DNA from: Gautieria morchelliformis
Taxonomy: Eukaryota > Basidiomycota > Agaricomycetes > Gomphales > Gomphaceae
Assembly (NCBI GenBank): GCA_015179125.1
Contig: WHVA01000312.1
Location: forward strand, 1-64,000
Reading direction: 5' to 3'
Length of the DNA stretch: 64,000 nucleotides
A program made the translations under genes and the position numbers. The notes beneath the pieces were generated by a model that did not search any database, had not been told where the DNA came from, and saw only the letters and a program-made list of their open reading frames with translations. Positions 10,114-20,243 of the stretch are shown in pieces; position 1 is the stretch's first letter, and each line of letters begins with the position of its first letter.

Positions 10114-10503
10114 CGTTGAAGCACGCGGACTTCGTTTTACACGTTTTATGATTACCACCGTTGATGACCGTGAGCCCATATCCCGGCGTTGTAGGATGTA
10201 CGAGTGCACAGGATGTAGTCTTGACAGCGCAGGTCCGGGGCTCTAGAGCCAGAAGCACTATTTTCAGTGTCGTGTTAACAATCGACTATATCCACTCCAT
10301 TTTATGCCTGATGGAAGTACATAAACACATCTATAAGACGACCCTGAACAAGAAAGCAATGGTAGGGTCCAAACATGCATATGGGAATATCGCAGATCTA
10401 TTCTTGCTCAGTCTCGAATTGTGACCTCCAGTTTAGCCTCCACAAATCGAACCGACACGCTATATAACCATGTCAAAGAGAGATTGGCATATATGAAAAT
10501 AAC

Positions 10504-10834
10504 CTACTGAGTCAAGTCTGGAACCATCCAGTCAGCTAGGGCCTCTAGAGGCTGCAAGGACTTCGCATGGGGTAGTTGTAGATGGCGCGAGCGTGCGTGG
10601 GCCTGATGCCTTACCGCTAATCACACCATTGACGGCGTCTTCGATCGCAAGGCCTGTTACGCCAAATCGGACGAATATCAAGATACACACAAGGGGAACG
10701 AACACTTGGTGGGGTCCACATTGAGGGATTCTGCACCCGTAAGAAAGGGTGCCGGATGAGGCTTTCCATGAGTTACATCGTTGGCAGTCGTAACTGGTGT
10801 AAAGGGGGAGACTTGGATTCCGGCTTGGGACAGT
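10504..10834 (-). pseudogene. HAD-family phosphatase, C-terminal fragment (right copy)
   Basis: Inverted partner of 7521-7842. It reads SQAGIQVSPFTPVTTANDVT, HGKPHPAPFLTGAESLNVD and PTKC, an intron at 10654-10703, then LAIEDAVNGVISGKASG. The piece TANDVTHGKPHP, missing from the left copy, is the conserved HAD motif-III lysine region and makes the family call firmer. The tail reads DWMVPDLTQ followed by TAG, after a rearranged PREAL region. The N-terminal DxD half is absent, so this is a relic, convergent with the glutamine synthetase pseudogene. Confidence 0.65.
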
Positions 10835-11383
10835 GTTTGTGGGGTGTAGACGTTTGTAGCTTTCCGGAAGTGGTATCGTTTATTAGGGATGCAGGGAATT
10901 GGTTAACTAGATGGAGCATACCACTTGTTACGATAGTCCAACCCGGATTGGTCGACGATGACTCACGGATCTGCGCGATGATATATTACTGTCGATGAGA
11001 AAGATGGAGAGAGTCGCAAGGGTACCTGATTTAATAAATCTATAGCGCCAGGGAGAGCTACGACGCCACCCTTAAGAACCTCTTGCTCAAAGCGGTCGGC
11101 TTCGCCCTGGCAAGGCATCCACATGGTTACGGACAGAATAAAGCACTTTTATTCACTCACCTTGATCTTGGCGTCGTCTTTCAAATACACATGACCATGA
11201 CGTCGAACTGGCTAGGTCGTGCAACAAGCTGCATGGAGCTGCAACATGGGTAAGGAGATGGTGTGCATTGTTGAGGAAGAAAGGAAAAACACGTGTTATC
11301 GACGATCATGTCATTACAGCGTATGGACCGGGAGGCAGATTTTTAGCGCATCGCGACACAACTGAAGCAGATTTAGTGCCCGG
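10835..11383. other. No gene seen
   Basis: No conserved motif, repeat or RNA gene recognised in this stretch. Confidence 0.4.
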
Positions 11384-12075
11384 TTGGAAATTTTCATAGG
11401 ATATGCCCCGGGGTTTCCTAGTCGGACTCGGGGGACCCAACAAACTCATGGGCTGGCTTGTTCGCAACAGATGCGAACTGGAGGAGCGTTAGGGCACGTG
11501 CCGGATAAATTAGATCGCTTTGAAGTCAAGCACGAAGTGAGGGAGTTCAAAGATGGAATAACATTCAAGTTATTCGATCGCCTGGTGAACTGGAGTACCC
11601 AACGAAGTCTGTCGCGGAAGCCAAAGTAAAACCGGTGCTAAACAAGATGCCACAGGGTTTACTCCTGAAGCACCAATATTCCAAAGGAACAACGTAGTTA
11701 AGTGGATTCGATGCTCAGGTGCTCGCGGCGGTCAAGATGCACAGTGATGAAGTGACGCACATACTTCCCGGAGTGCTGACCAAATTTGATCTCACTTCGT
11801 GTGACAACGACCTTGGAATGGCATGCAAACTTTATCCTCTCATGGAGCCACATATCGATGTGCTGCTAAAGCTTGGAACTGGGACTGATTCGATTTCCGA
11901 GGGTGGAACCTGCTACCAGGAGCCCACACGTCTAGAAATCTCCTTGAACAATGAAGACCGCTTGGTTGAGGAAGATAGGATAATTTTACAGTCCGGTCCT
12001 GTCGAGAGGAAGAAAAAAGCACGGAGTATACTGAGAACGAGGCTAGGCCAACCACAGAGGATAGCATGTATGTAG
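11384..12075 (+). pseudogene. Unrecognised protein-coding remnant in two frames
   Basis: Two plus-strand frames read like real protein: 11384-11629 (GHVPDKLDRFEVKHEVREF, KDGITFKLFDRLVNWS) and 11719-12075 (VKMHSDEVTHILPGVLTKFD, MACKLYPLMEPHIDVLLKLG, EEDRIILQSGPVERKKKARS). A stop (TAA at about 11627) and a frame change separate them, and I found no intron that joins them. I do not recognise the family. It ends about 150 bp before the PNP gene. Most likely a degraded gene. Confidence 0.4.
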
Positions 12076-12227
12076 TACCTCAGCTAGTACAGTATGCAAT
12101 TAATGGTCGTCATGGACATCACTGCTGGGACATGTGTCACGTCACTCACGTGTTAAGCGCTTGTCACCATGTCCGCACCATAAGCGCTTTAGCGCTTTCG
12201 AGCACTATAATCTTTCTCTCTCTCACC

Positions 12228-13475
12228 ATGTCTGCTGAACAGCCGTCATTTGCTTCGACAATTGAGGTTCTACGAGAATATGTCCCCGATTCACTTTTAC
12301 ATCCTGCGGTTGGAGTCGTGTGTGGTTCGGGCCTGAGCACGCTTGCCTCCAGTCTGCGGAACAAAGTTTTGGTTAGCTACGACATTCTTCCAGGTTTCGC
12401 GAAGAGTACTGGTAGGTTCTAACGGCTCTTTTCCAGGTAGAAACCTTGTCTATAGGCCCTGAACGTATGCATCTTATGTTTATTCTATGACAGTGCCTGG
12501 ACATAGGAATGACCTTGCATTCGGTCTGCTGGGACCGGTGGACAATGGGGTGCCAGTGGTGGCCATGCTTGGAAGAGTTCGTACCATCTCAGTTATTGCG
12601 AGGGATACTCTAATGCCCCCCCTACACTGCAGTTACATCCTTACGAGGGACATACGCTGGCAAGTGTTGTGTATCCCATCCGGTTTATGGCCAAACTTGG
12701 CGTGAAAAATATTCTTAGTGAGCGATTTGGTTTTTTTTTCTACTATTTTAGAGGGTAATCGCCTCATTTTTCACTCATCTTTTCCAGTCACCAATGCTGC
12801 TGGATCGCTCAATCCAAAGCTAGCTGTCGGCACCAGTATGTACACCATTGATCCGTCCCTCTGCGAAGAATTAAACACGCTCCTTTCAGTCGTAGTAGTT
12901 CAGGACCATATCGCGCTCCCCAATCTTACTGGTTTCCACCCGCTCCTGGGCCCACAAACTGATGTTTCCCTGCCGCGCTTTCTCCCGCTATCTGATGCTT
13001 ACTCCCGTAGGCTTCGCAAACTCGTCTTCATGGCTGCTCATAGTCTTAATCTACCCGAAAATGCGCTGGCTGAGGGTACTTATGCATGGGTGTCAGGGCC
13101 AACTTACGAAACACCTGCAGAGGGGCGTTTCTTGCGTGCAGCTGGCGCAGATGTCGTCGGGATGAGTACAATACCTGAGGTCCTTGCTGCAAGGGAGATG
13201 GGAATTGAAGTCTCAGTCCTCAGCTTAGTCACCAATGCTGTTGTCATCCCCGAAGGATACAGTAGCATAAGGGAGGAGGTTGAAGCGGAGGTCAGTCCAA
13301 CGGCTGCCCCTCAGCTATATACTGATCAATCAATTGTCCTTGGCAGCTCGCCGGTCGGGCGGTGAAAGACGTCCCCGATGCCATCGTAGCACACGAGGAA
13401 GTTTTGGAAGTAGGCCGTGAAAAAGCAGATGTAATGAGACTTCTGGTGGAGAAAGTTGTGGAACTGATTCAATAA
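12228..13475 (+). CDS. PNP1: Purine nucleoside phosphorylase
   Basis: Cytosolic purine salvage enzyme: inosine or guanosine + phosphate to base + ribose-1-phosphate. Exons: 12228-12411, 12494-12576, 12633-12717, 12788-12835, 12890-13290 and 13347-13475. All introns are GT-AG and 54-82 bp, and the spliced product is 309 aa, as usual for the trimeric family. Seen in order: GVVCGSGLSTLA (phosphate-binding Ser), VPGHRNDLAFG, HPYEGH (phosphate/ribose His), KNILITNAAGSLN, VSGPTYETPAEGRFL (base-site Tyr and Glu), GADVVGMSTIPEVLAARE (Met-Ser ribose site), LVTNAV (base-site Asn) and AHEEVLEVG (ribose His). The ATG follows a CT-rich tract (TCTTTCTCTCTCTC), typical of fungal promoters. GAR transformylase starts 151 bp downstream on the same strand. 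Confidence 0.95.
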
Positions 13476-13626
13476 ATACACAGTCTGCAGTTTTGTGAGA
13501 AAGATTGTCCATTTGGACCCCCTCCCCTTAGATCTAGCACGCAAGCTAAGAAACACATGACGACGAATCTTTACCTGGGCGCGTCCACACATGCCCACAA
13601 CCTCACAACGTAAGCGCTCACTTTTT

Positions 13627-14383
13627 ATGTCTCGCCAACGACGATTAGTTGTCCTCATATCAGGCTCAGGTTAGCACATTTCGTTTCCAGTGTTGCTTAA
13701 TCGACCTTTTCAACGTCCTCTTATTAGGAACCAACCTTCAAGCCTTGATCGATGCCTGCGCATCTAATGCACTTCCACGCACCGAAATATCCTTAGTTTT
13801 CTCCAATCGCAAAGCCGCATACGGACTAACTCGTGCAACGCAGGCGTCCCCCGCAATTCCTACGGCGTATCTATCTCTTCAATCGTATTTGAAAACTCAT
13901 GGCAGCGAAGCTACCAGGGACGATTACGATGAAGTCGTCGCTTGGCGAGTACGGCAGGAAAAACCAGACCTAGTTGTTCTGGCTGGCTGGATGCATATAC
14001 TTGGAGAAAAGTTTCTGGATATTATGGACGGAAAGAAAGGAGATGCATCAGGACAAGAGATTGCTACCCGCGCAATCCCCGTCATCAACCTTCATCCCGC
14101 ACTTCCGGGTGCATTTGATGGCGCCAATGCACTCCAACGAGCCTACGATGCCTTCCAACGTGGTGAAATTACTAAAACAGGGGTCATGGTACACCGAGTC
14201 GTCCAAGAAGTCGATCGAGGTGAGCCAGTCGTCGTGCGGCAGATTGAGTATCGCGAAGGCGAGGCACAAGAGTCGTTTGAGAAGAGGTTGCATGAGACAG
14301 AGTGGCAAGTCATCGTAGAGGCCACAAGAAAGGTGCTAGAAGAAGTAGCACCCTCAGCCGACACAGATGGATATTGCTCGTGA
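13627..14383 (+). CDS. ADE8: Phosphoribosylglycinamide formyltransferase (GAR transformylase)
   Basis: Third step of de novo purine synthesis: transfers a formyl group from 10-formyl-THF to GAR. Exons are 13627-13669 and 13728-14383. The 58-bp intron splits the phosphate-binding loop GSG/TNLQAL, and the product is 232 aa, normal for the stand-alone fungal enzyme. The N-terminus reads MSRQRRLVVLISGSGTNLQA. Further motifs are VFSNRKAAYGL, LVVLAGWMHILGEKFL, VINLHPALPG (catalytic Asn and His) and GVMVHRVVQEVDRGEPVV (catalytic Asp). No lesions. The start is the first ATG, eight bases after TCACTTTT, and leaves only 151 bp from the end of PNP. Common regulation with PNP is an inference. Confidence 0.95.
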
Positions 14384-14523
14384 AGTTGGATGAAGCATGT
14401 GAGTCCTATCTTCACAAAAAGGTATACAGTAATATTTACTTCTTGAAAACTCCAGTTCCTGTTCCTCGTGAATAGTCGCTCTGCCGTGTATGGTCTATAT
14501 CGCATTCTTACTCCTGTCGTGTG

Positions 14524-14576
14524 CATTTTCAACTTTTACCGCTCTAAAGCGTTTAGAGCGGTAACATTTGAAAATG
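14524..14576. repeat. 53-bp near-perfect palindrome 140 bp after GAR transformylase
   Basis: Outer arms CATTTTCAA/TTGAAAATG enclose a perfect 13-bp stem TTACCGCTCTAAA/TTTAGAGCGGTAA with loop GCG. It could be a 3'-end signal acting on both strands, or a tiny MITE. Function not shown. Confidence 0.75.
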
Positions 14577-15229
14577 GAACATTGCTGAATGTCCCTGGGC
14601 GGCACACCTATTCAGGCAACGACAGATAGACTGTCTATTGCAACCTTAGAGTACTCCGAGTAGATGATATATACATCCCTTTTCAACTTTACAAGCAGCC
14701 CTGGAATCTGGATTCCCATGGCAGACCCATAAGCATGCCAATGTGGACTAATCTTGCATCTGAACAGTCAACCTCGCTAGGCTATCGAGATTCCCGACCT
14801 GGGTTAGCCATGATGCATGAGCAGGTGGTTTTGACTTAGAGACGTCTTGATTCTCAGTACGGAATTATGTTTCTGACAGCCTCATCGTATGAGTTGAGAT
14901 GCTTCGCATATGTCTAGACTCACCGCGTTTTCGGGGTCTCGAATTGTGAAGCCGTGCGACCAGCCGCATTCGGCTGGTGTACATACGTTTACTTTATTCG
15001 CAGCTTTGAAGTCTTCGGAATTGGATCGACTTCATCCACCCGCATCGATATGCCACACGTCTAGTACTATAGCCGTACGACCGATGGCTCGATATTTTGC
15101 GTGACGCGGAACTTCCACCGGGACAATGGCTCAAGGGTCCATGTGATGCGTGACACACCCAATAAGTACTATTTAGTGGTAACATGTTACGAGCGTCTAC
15201 TCTGCGGTCCAGAAGGACCTACTTACGCC

Positions 15230-15287
15230 GGTTAGGGCGGCGATGAGCGCTTGTGAGCGCCTATGACACTCATCACCGCCTCCAACC
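15230..15287. repeat. Imperfect inverted repeat upstream of IRE1
   Basis: Arms GGTTAGGGCGGCGATGAG and CTCATCACCGCCTCCAACC enclose GCGCTTGTGAGCGC. It ends 87 bp before the IRE1 ATG, so it could be a promoter element or a foldback insertion. Confidence 0.6.
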
Positions 15288-15374
15288 CCACTACGAAACC
15301 GAAAATACTTACAGTGCTATAGCCACCAGAGCGGCCTCCAGGTCTCCTCACAGTATGGTCAATTGCCCCACGCA

Positions 15375-18300
15375 ATGATTAAAATTATATCAATCCTGTT
15401 CTTGGTCGCTTTGCTGGGTTGTATCCATGCAGAAGTTATAACGGACAAAGTCTCTTCCCTGTCAACTCGACGACGGCCGAAGAGACATGAATATCTACCT
15501 GCGGAGTACCGCTTTACCTCGCCAGGCCAGGACGTGAACGTGCTGCGTTCTGACCCCGACGTCAGCGACGCTGAGCTTTTGGACGTGGTCGTTCTAGCAT
15601 CCGTAGACGGGAAACTCCATGGTCTCAATAGGACAACAGGGCGCACATTGTGGTCCATGGCGGATGACCCTGGCTCATTACATCCTTCACCATCAACTTT
15701 TGATTCGCTTGTCCGCACGCAGCACTCTTCTTACGAGTCAGACCAGGAATTCTTCATTATCGAACCGCAGTCGGGAGATATCTACGTTCTTCCCCCAATG
15801 GCATCACCATCTGACTCCCTCCAGCGTTTACCGTTCTCAATGCAACAGCTTGTCGAGATGTCACCATTTAGCTTCCCTGGAGACGAGAATCGTCTGTTCG
15901 TGGGAAGAAGGAGACTAGTATGATGATCATCAAGCTTGACACCGGGAAAGTGAAGGGAACTGTAAACGCAGACAAGGAATGTTTTTGGGACGATCAACAG
16001 GAGTCTACGGAGGAGATCGACTTGGACGAGCTGGATGGAACGAAGCCTCCTAAACATAAACTTCAATCCCCTGAAATTTATATTGGCCGCACAGGTGCGT
16101 GTGTCTGGATTTTAAATACTGGTTGATCTTGACGTGCCAAAGACTATCATGTTCGTGTCCATTCAAAGCACCAAGGCGTGGTTCAAAATTTGTATTACTC
16201 CTCCTACGGTCCGAACAACATTGACAGGGACAGACAATCTAAATGGAAACGTACCCCAGATGACCTTTATATCCAGTCGCTGCCGAACGGTCACATACTC
16301 GCCTTTCAAACTGATGGTTCTGACACATCGCAACGTACTGATTACGACGATATGCCCATCTGGGGCTGGGAATTTAAACAACCCATGTGAGTGTTGTCAA
16401 TATTTGGTAGTTTTACAGGACAGTTCAATTTGCATCCTCGCAGTGTGGCCATCTTTGACGTTCTTACCATCCCTTCTCGGCCTAACCCTCTCGCCCTACT
16501 GCAACCACGTCCCCACCTTGAACATCTAATGCCTCGGCGTTCGCCTACCTCTCACCAGTTGGCACATAGTCTCCCCGAAGCCATTTACGTTGGTCTTGTT
16601 GGAGAATCCCTCTACGCCATGGGCCACACCAACTTCCCACTGGTGGTCTTCGATCAAGAGCCTCCTCACATGACAGTTCAGGAAGGAGATGTGTCGACAT
16701 CGTCCATGTGTGATGGGCTACGGTGCTTAGCTGGGTCACGAAAGTCCGACGCGTCTTCGCAATGGTATCCACCGCCCTTGCTCGATGCCGTTCCCAACCT
16801 GCCTGGTTTGCTGGAGGAACGAGTCTCACTTGACCATAGATTAGGCCCCGGCAGCTCCAGCTCAGACGGCGACTCTAATGATTCGCGAGCGGGTGCTGAT
16901 GATACCGAGAAGGAACGGCAAACCCATGGAGAAGCTCGGCTAGGGAAATGGGGAATAATCGGTTTTGCAGCAACGGTGCTTGTCGCTCTGACAAAATTAT
17001 TTATTGGAAGTCGACAACCACCAGAATCCATTCAGCCTGTCGCACCATCTAAGGAAATTGGAACCGTAGATGACGGGGAGAAACCCGTATCGCAGTCTGA
17101 CCCAACCCCTCTTCCGTTACCGCCCCCTTCCCACCCGTCTGTTATCGAGATAGCACCCTCGCCGGAGCCAGATCCAATCCCACAAAGTCCCAAACCAATC
17201 CCACCTAGTCCCAAACCTGACCAGGAGCCGAATCTCAAATCTCAGCTACTTCCAGTGGAAGCTCCTGGGGAGCCCGAGGATGGAGATGAGAGTGAAAAGG
17301 AGGGTCCATCCGACATGCCACGAAAGAAAGGCCGGCGGCGAAAGCGGGGGAAAAAGAAGAAGACCGAGGCTGTAGAACCAGGAGCGGAAGCAGATGAAGA
17401 CGAATACGATTTTGTAGCGAAGGACGTCCCGGACGAGACACCTGTTGTTCCCCCGAGTCCCGCTTTGCCCACGCCTGTACCGTCGCCACCGTCTTCGCTG
17501 TTAGTGTCTGATACCGTTTTAGGTGCGTGATGCCTCTGGGGTATAAAAGGCACTAATAACCCTTGCGAATAGGCCTCGGTTCTCACGGCACCGTAGTGTA
17601 CGAAGGGTCTCTGCAGGGTCGTGCTGTCGCTGTGAAGCGGCTTCTACAAGACTTTGTGACCATCGCTGCACGTGAGGTCGAACTCCTTCAAGAATCTGAC
17701 GATCACCCAAACGTCATACGATACTTTTACAAAGAGTCCAAGGATGGTTTCTTGTACATTGCTCTCGAGCTATGTCCGGCGTCCCTTGCAGATGTCATCG
17801 AACGACCCGATGCGTTCTCTGCCATTTCCAGCGTCTTTGACCCCAAGCGTGCCCTCGCACAAGTTGCGGCAGGTTTACGGCATTTGCATATGCTCAAGAT
17901 TGTCCACCGAGACATCAAGCCACAAAATATCCTTGTTTCGCGGCCGAAAAATGGGCTCCATCGGATGCTTATATCTGACTTTGGGCTATGTAAGAAGCTG
18001 GAGGTGGATCAAACCAGCTTTTTACCGACTGTGCACGGTGTGATGGCCGCCGGCAGCTTTGGATGGCGTGCGCCTGAGATCTTGCGAGGCGACGTGAAGC
18101 TTGACGAACAACCCATGGATCCAGATGATATCTCATCGCGAGGAAGCACAGTTAGCGCCCACTCATCGTCTTCCAAGGGTGGGAAGCCTACGCGACTGAC
18201 TAAGTCCGTGGATGTTTTCGCGCTGGGTTGCTTGTTCTATTATACATTGACGAGCGGCATGCATCCATTTGGAGATCGTTTCGAGCGGGAGGTAAACATT

Positions 18301-18977
18301 CTCAAGGCCCGGATTAACCTGGACGCGTTGGAGCAGTTTGGAGAAGAAGGCTCAGAGGCGGCTCATCTCATTTCGACAATGTTGGATCAGGACGCGAAAG
18401 CGCGGTGAGAATGAGTGTTGTCACCTTTGACTTCTCGCATTGATAATGCATGTTATAGGCCGGATACAACCACCTGTTTAATTCACCCGTTCTTCTGGAC
18501 GCCTGCGCGCCGATTGAACTTCCTGCAGGATGCTTCAGATCGGTTCGAAATCATGTGTCGAGATCCACGGGAGACGCCACTTATCACGCTAGAGACGGGA
18601 GCATATGATGTAGTGGGGAACGATTGGCATAATCGGCTCGACAAAGTCTTTGTGGAGAACTTGGGGAAGTTTAGGAAGTACGACGGGCGCTCTGTACAAG
18701 ATCTTCTCAGGGCGTTACGAAATAAAGTACGTAGTGAAGTGGCATGGCGAGTGCGCTCTCGTCGTTATTTACATAACTCGTACGATTCCAGAAACACCAC
18801 TACCAGGATCTGCCTGACCATGTCAAGCGGCACCTAGGACCGTTACCTGAAGGATTTCTGGCCTATTTTACCCGACGATTTCCTGGTCTATTTATCCATG
18901 TGCATGGCGTAATTTGGCGTTGTGGCCTTGCCCATGAATCAATGTTTCGATCATATTTCGAACTTGCTGATCCCTGA
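15375..18977 (+). CDS. IRE1: IRE1 unfolded-protein-response kinase/endoribonuclease, with a 1-bp frameshift
   Basis: ER transmembrane stress sensor whose cytosolic RNase splices the HAC1-type mRNA. Exons: 15375-16094, 16143-16386, 16444-17522, 17573-18404, 18459-18726 and 18792-18977, with introns of 48-65 bp. Domains: signal peptide (MIKIISILFLVALLGCIHA); luminal beta-sheet domain (GKLHGLNRTTGRTLWSM, IIEPQSGDIYVLP, WGWEFKQP); membrane helix GIIGFAATVLVALTKLFIG near 16960; Pro/Lys-rich linker; kinase (VLGLGSHGTVVYEG, VAVKRLL, HRDIKPQNIL, ISDFGLCKKL); KEN RNase (KFRKYDGRSVQDLLRALRNK then KHHYQDLP, which retains the Tyr, Arg, Asn and His expected for catalysis). In exon 1 the G run at 15902-15904 is one base short of the expected GTG GGG AAG AAG, so the frame shifts before ETSMMIIKLDTGKV. 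A base-call error or a real null allele are both possible. Confidence 0.93.
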
Positions 18978-19109
18978 TACCTTTGAATCACCTTATTAAT
19001 GTATAACGCTAGGGTTGCCTGTGTACGTGTATCGTAGACAACGAGGAAGTTATCAAGCAGTTAGGACAGGATTATGAAGTATAAGAATAGGCTAGAAAGC
19101 TTACAATGG
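18978..19109. other. Short convergent intergenic spacer
   Basis: 132 bp between the IRE1 stop and the BTB stop. AT-rich words (TTATTAATGTATAA, GAAGTATAAGAATAG) may serve 3'-end formation of both genes. Confidence 0.4.
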
Positions 19110-20134
19110 CTACGATTTGAGGAGCTCATTCCATGGTGGTAAACCAAAAACACTCGGTAATTGGTTCCACACCTCCTGACGCTGCTCTAGGTCCACTCGC
19201 TTGATGCTTGCAACACAACGGTCGCAAGCGTTGACCTTGCGACGCAGAGGTCCCAACGGTGCGACAAGACCTGTCCCATGCTCTTCCAGTGCACGTGTAT
19301 AGGCCTCAGCGATGCCATCGGAACATGACGAATGACTGCTACATTTAGAACCCGGGCCACGGAAGAGCTGTTTGATGTTCGCGTGCTGAGTTGTCAAAAG
19401 AGTCTCGAAACCCAGGAGGCAAGTATGCATGTCCTCGCTAGAGAGACGGGCGACAGAACGGTCCGGCAACGTGTGCCCTGCCACGATATCGCGAAACGAC
19501 CATCGTACCACCGCATAATATGCCCATGGGAGAAGCTTCGCTACCTGGCAAGAACGGACAAGGTTGAGTAGAAGTATAGGATGTTCTGGGGCGTCGGAGG
19601 CAGAACCAAAGACTTCATTACGTATGCTCTTGTGGTCGGATTCCATGTCCACAAACTTAGTAGGGTATATTCGACAGAGGTGTTCGATGGCCTTTTCCTG
19701 GAGTGGACCGATCATATACTTGCTTGACATGCGGAGGACACCAGCAACCGCTGAGAATGGCGTGGGTTTGTTAGGAGAAAAAAACCTGAAGTTGGATAGC
19801 CTCGAGTATAGCCTGAAATACAGAAATATGTTACTCACCGTCCACATCCATCCATAGCTACGAGAAGATAGTCAAGGTCTTGAGCTGTGTCAGAGAGTCG
19901 GATTAAGGGGCAATCGTCATACTTCTCAGAGTCGGGAGGCTGAACGTTATCAAAAGAGGCAAGCTGAGAGAAAACTTCGGATATCTTTCCCAACCACTTC
20001 AAATAAACTCGAAAAACGGTGTTTTCTGCTAGTAGAACAACGCTCCCATCCTCCATGTACCAGTCGGGATGACGAGTCCACTTTACATCGCTGCTTGCAG
20101 AATCCGCGTTGGCTTGCTCGTCCTCAGGCTTCAT
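19110..20134 (-). CDS. BTB/POZ domain protein
   Basis: Typical basidiomycete BTB protein, of unknown target. Two exons, 20134-19839 and 19785-19110, with a 53-bp intron (GTGAGT...TTCAG), give 323 aa. The ATG at 20134 is followed by KPEDEQANADSA. The BTB fold is visible as WYMEDGSVVLLAENTVFRVY, then LKWLGKISEVFSQL, DDCPLIRLSDTAQDLDYLL, and the post-intron PTPFSAVAGVLRMSSKYMIG, LQEKAIEHL. The C-terminal helical part has a Cys-containing stretch RRKVNACDRCVASIKRV. A shorter 26-bp intron would leave extra residues and is too small for fungi. Its ATG is 109 bp from that of GWT1 on the other strand. Confidence 0.8.
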
Positions 20135-20243
20135 ACCGTTGATTTGGGGCAATGGGCGTTAAGATGATCAAAATCAAGGTGACCATTTCTAGTAGTGGCG
20201 TGGTTGTCACGAACCAACCCTGTCACTACTGTGACACGCCCAA
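20135..20243. promoter_or_regulatory. 109-bp divergent promoter between BTB gene and GWT1
   Basis: The two start codons face away from each other with only 109 bp between them. The spacer carries GTCACGAACCAACCC and GTCACTACTGTGACACGCC, which form an imperfect inverted GGCGTG...CACGCC pair. Shared control is inferred from layout only. Confidence 0.5.

Larger units (their letters stand above)
7521..10834. repeat. Inverted duplication of a GS-HAD convergent gene pair
   Basis: The left arm (about 7521-8293) and right arm (about 9822-10834) are diverged inverted copies. Each contains the 3' end of the HAD phosphatase facing the 3' end of glutamine synthetase, introns included. The right arm has about 250-300 extra bases between the two genes (roughly 10120-10400). 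Only the right arm is joined to the full-length glutamine synthetase. The region between the arms (8294-9821) holds short inverted fragments and the rest of the synthetase. Intron retention shows DNA-level duplication. Confidence 0.8.
14384..15374. other. Intergenic; two foldbacks, no gene
   Basis: Apart from the palindromes at 14524-14576 and 15230-15287, and a small hairpin CCAGCCG/CGGCTGG near 14959, nothing is recognised. The last about 80 bp before 15375 should contain the IRE1 promoter, without a clear TATA box. Confidence 0.5.
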
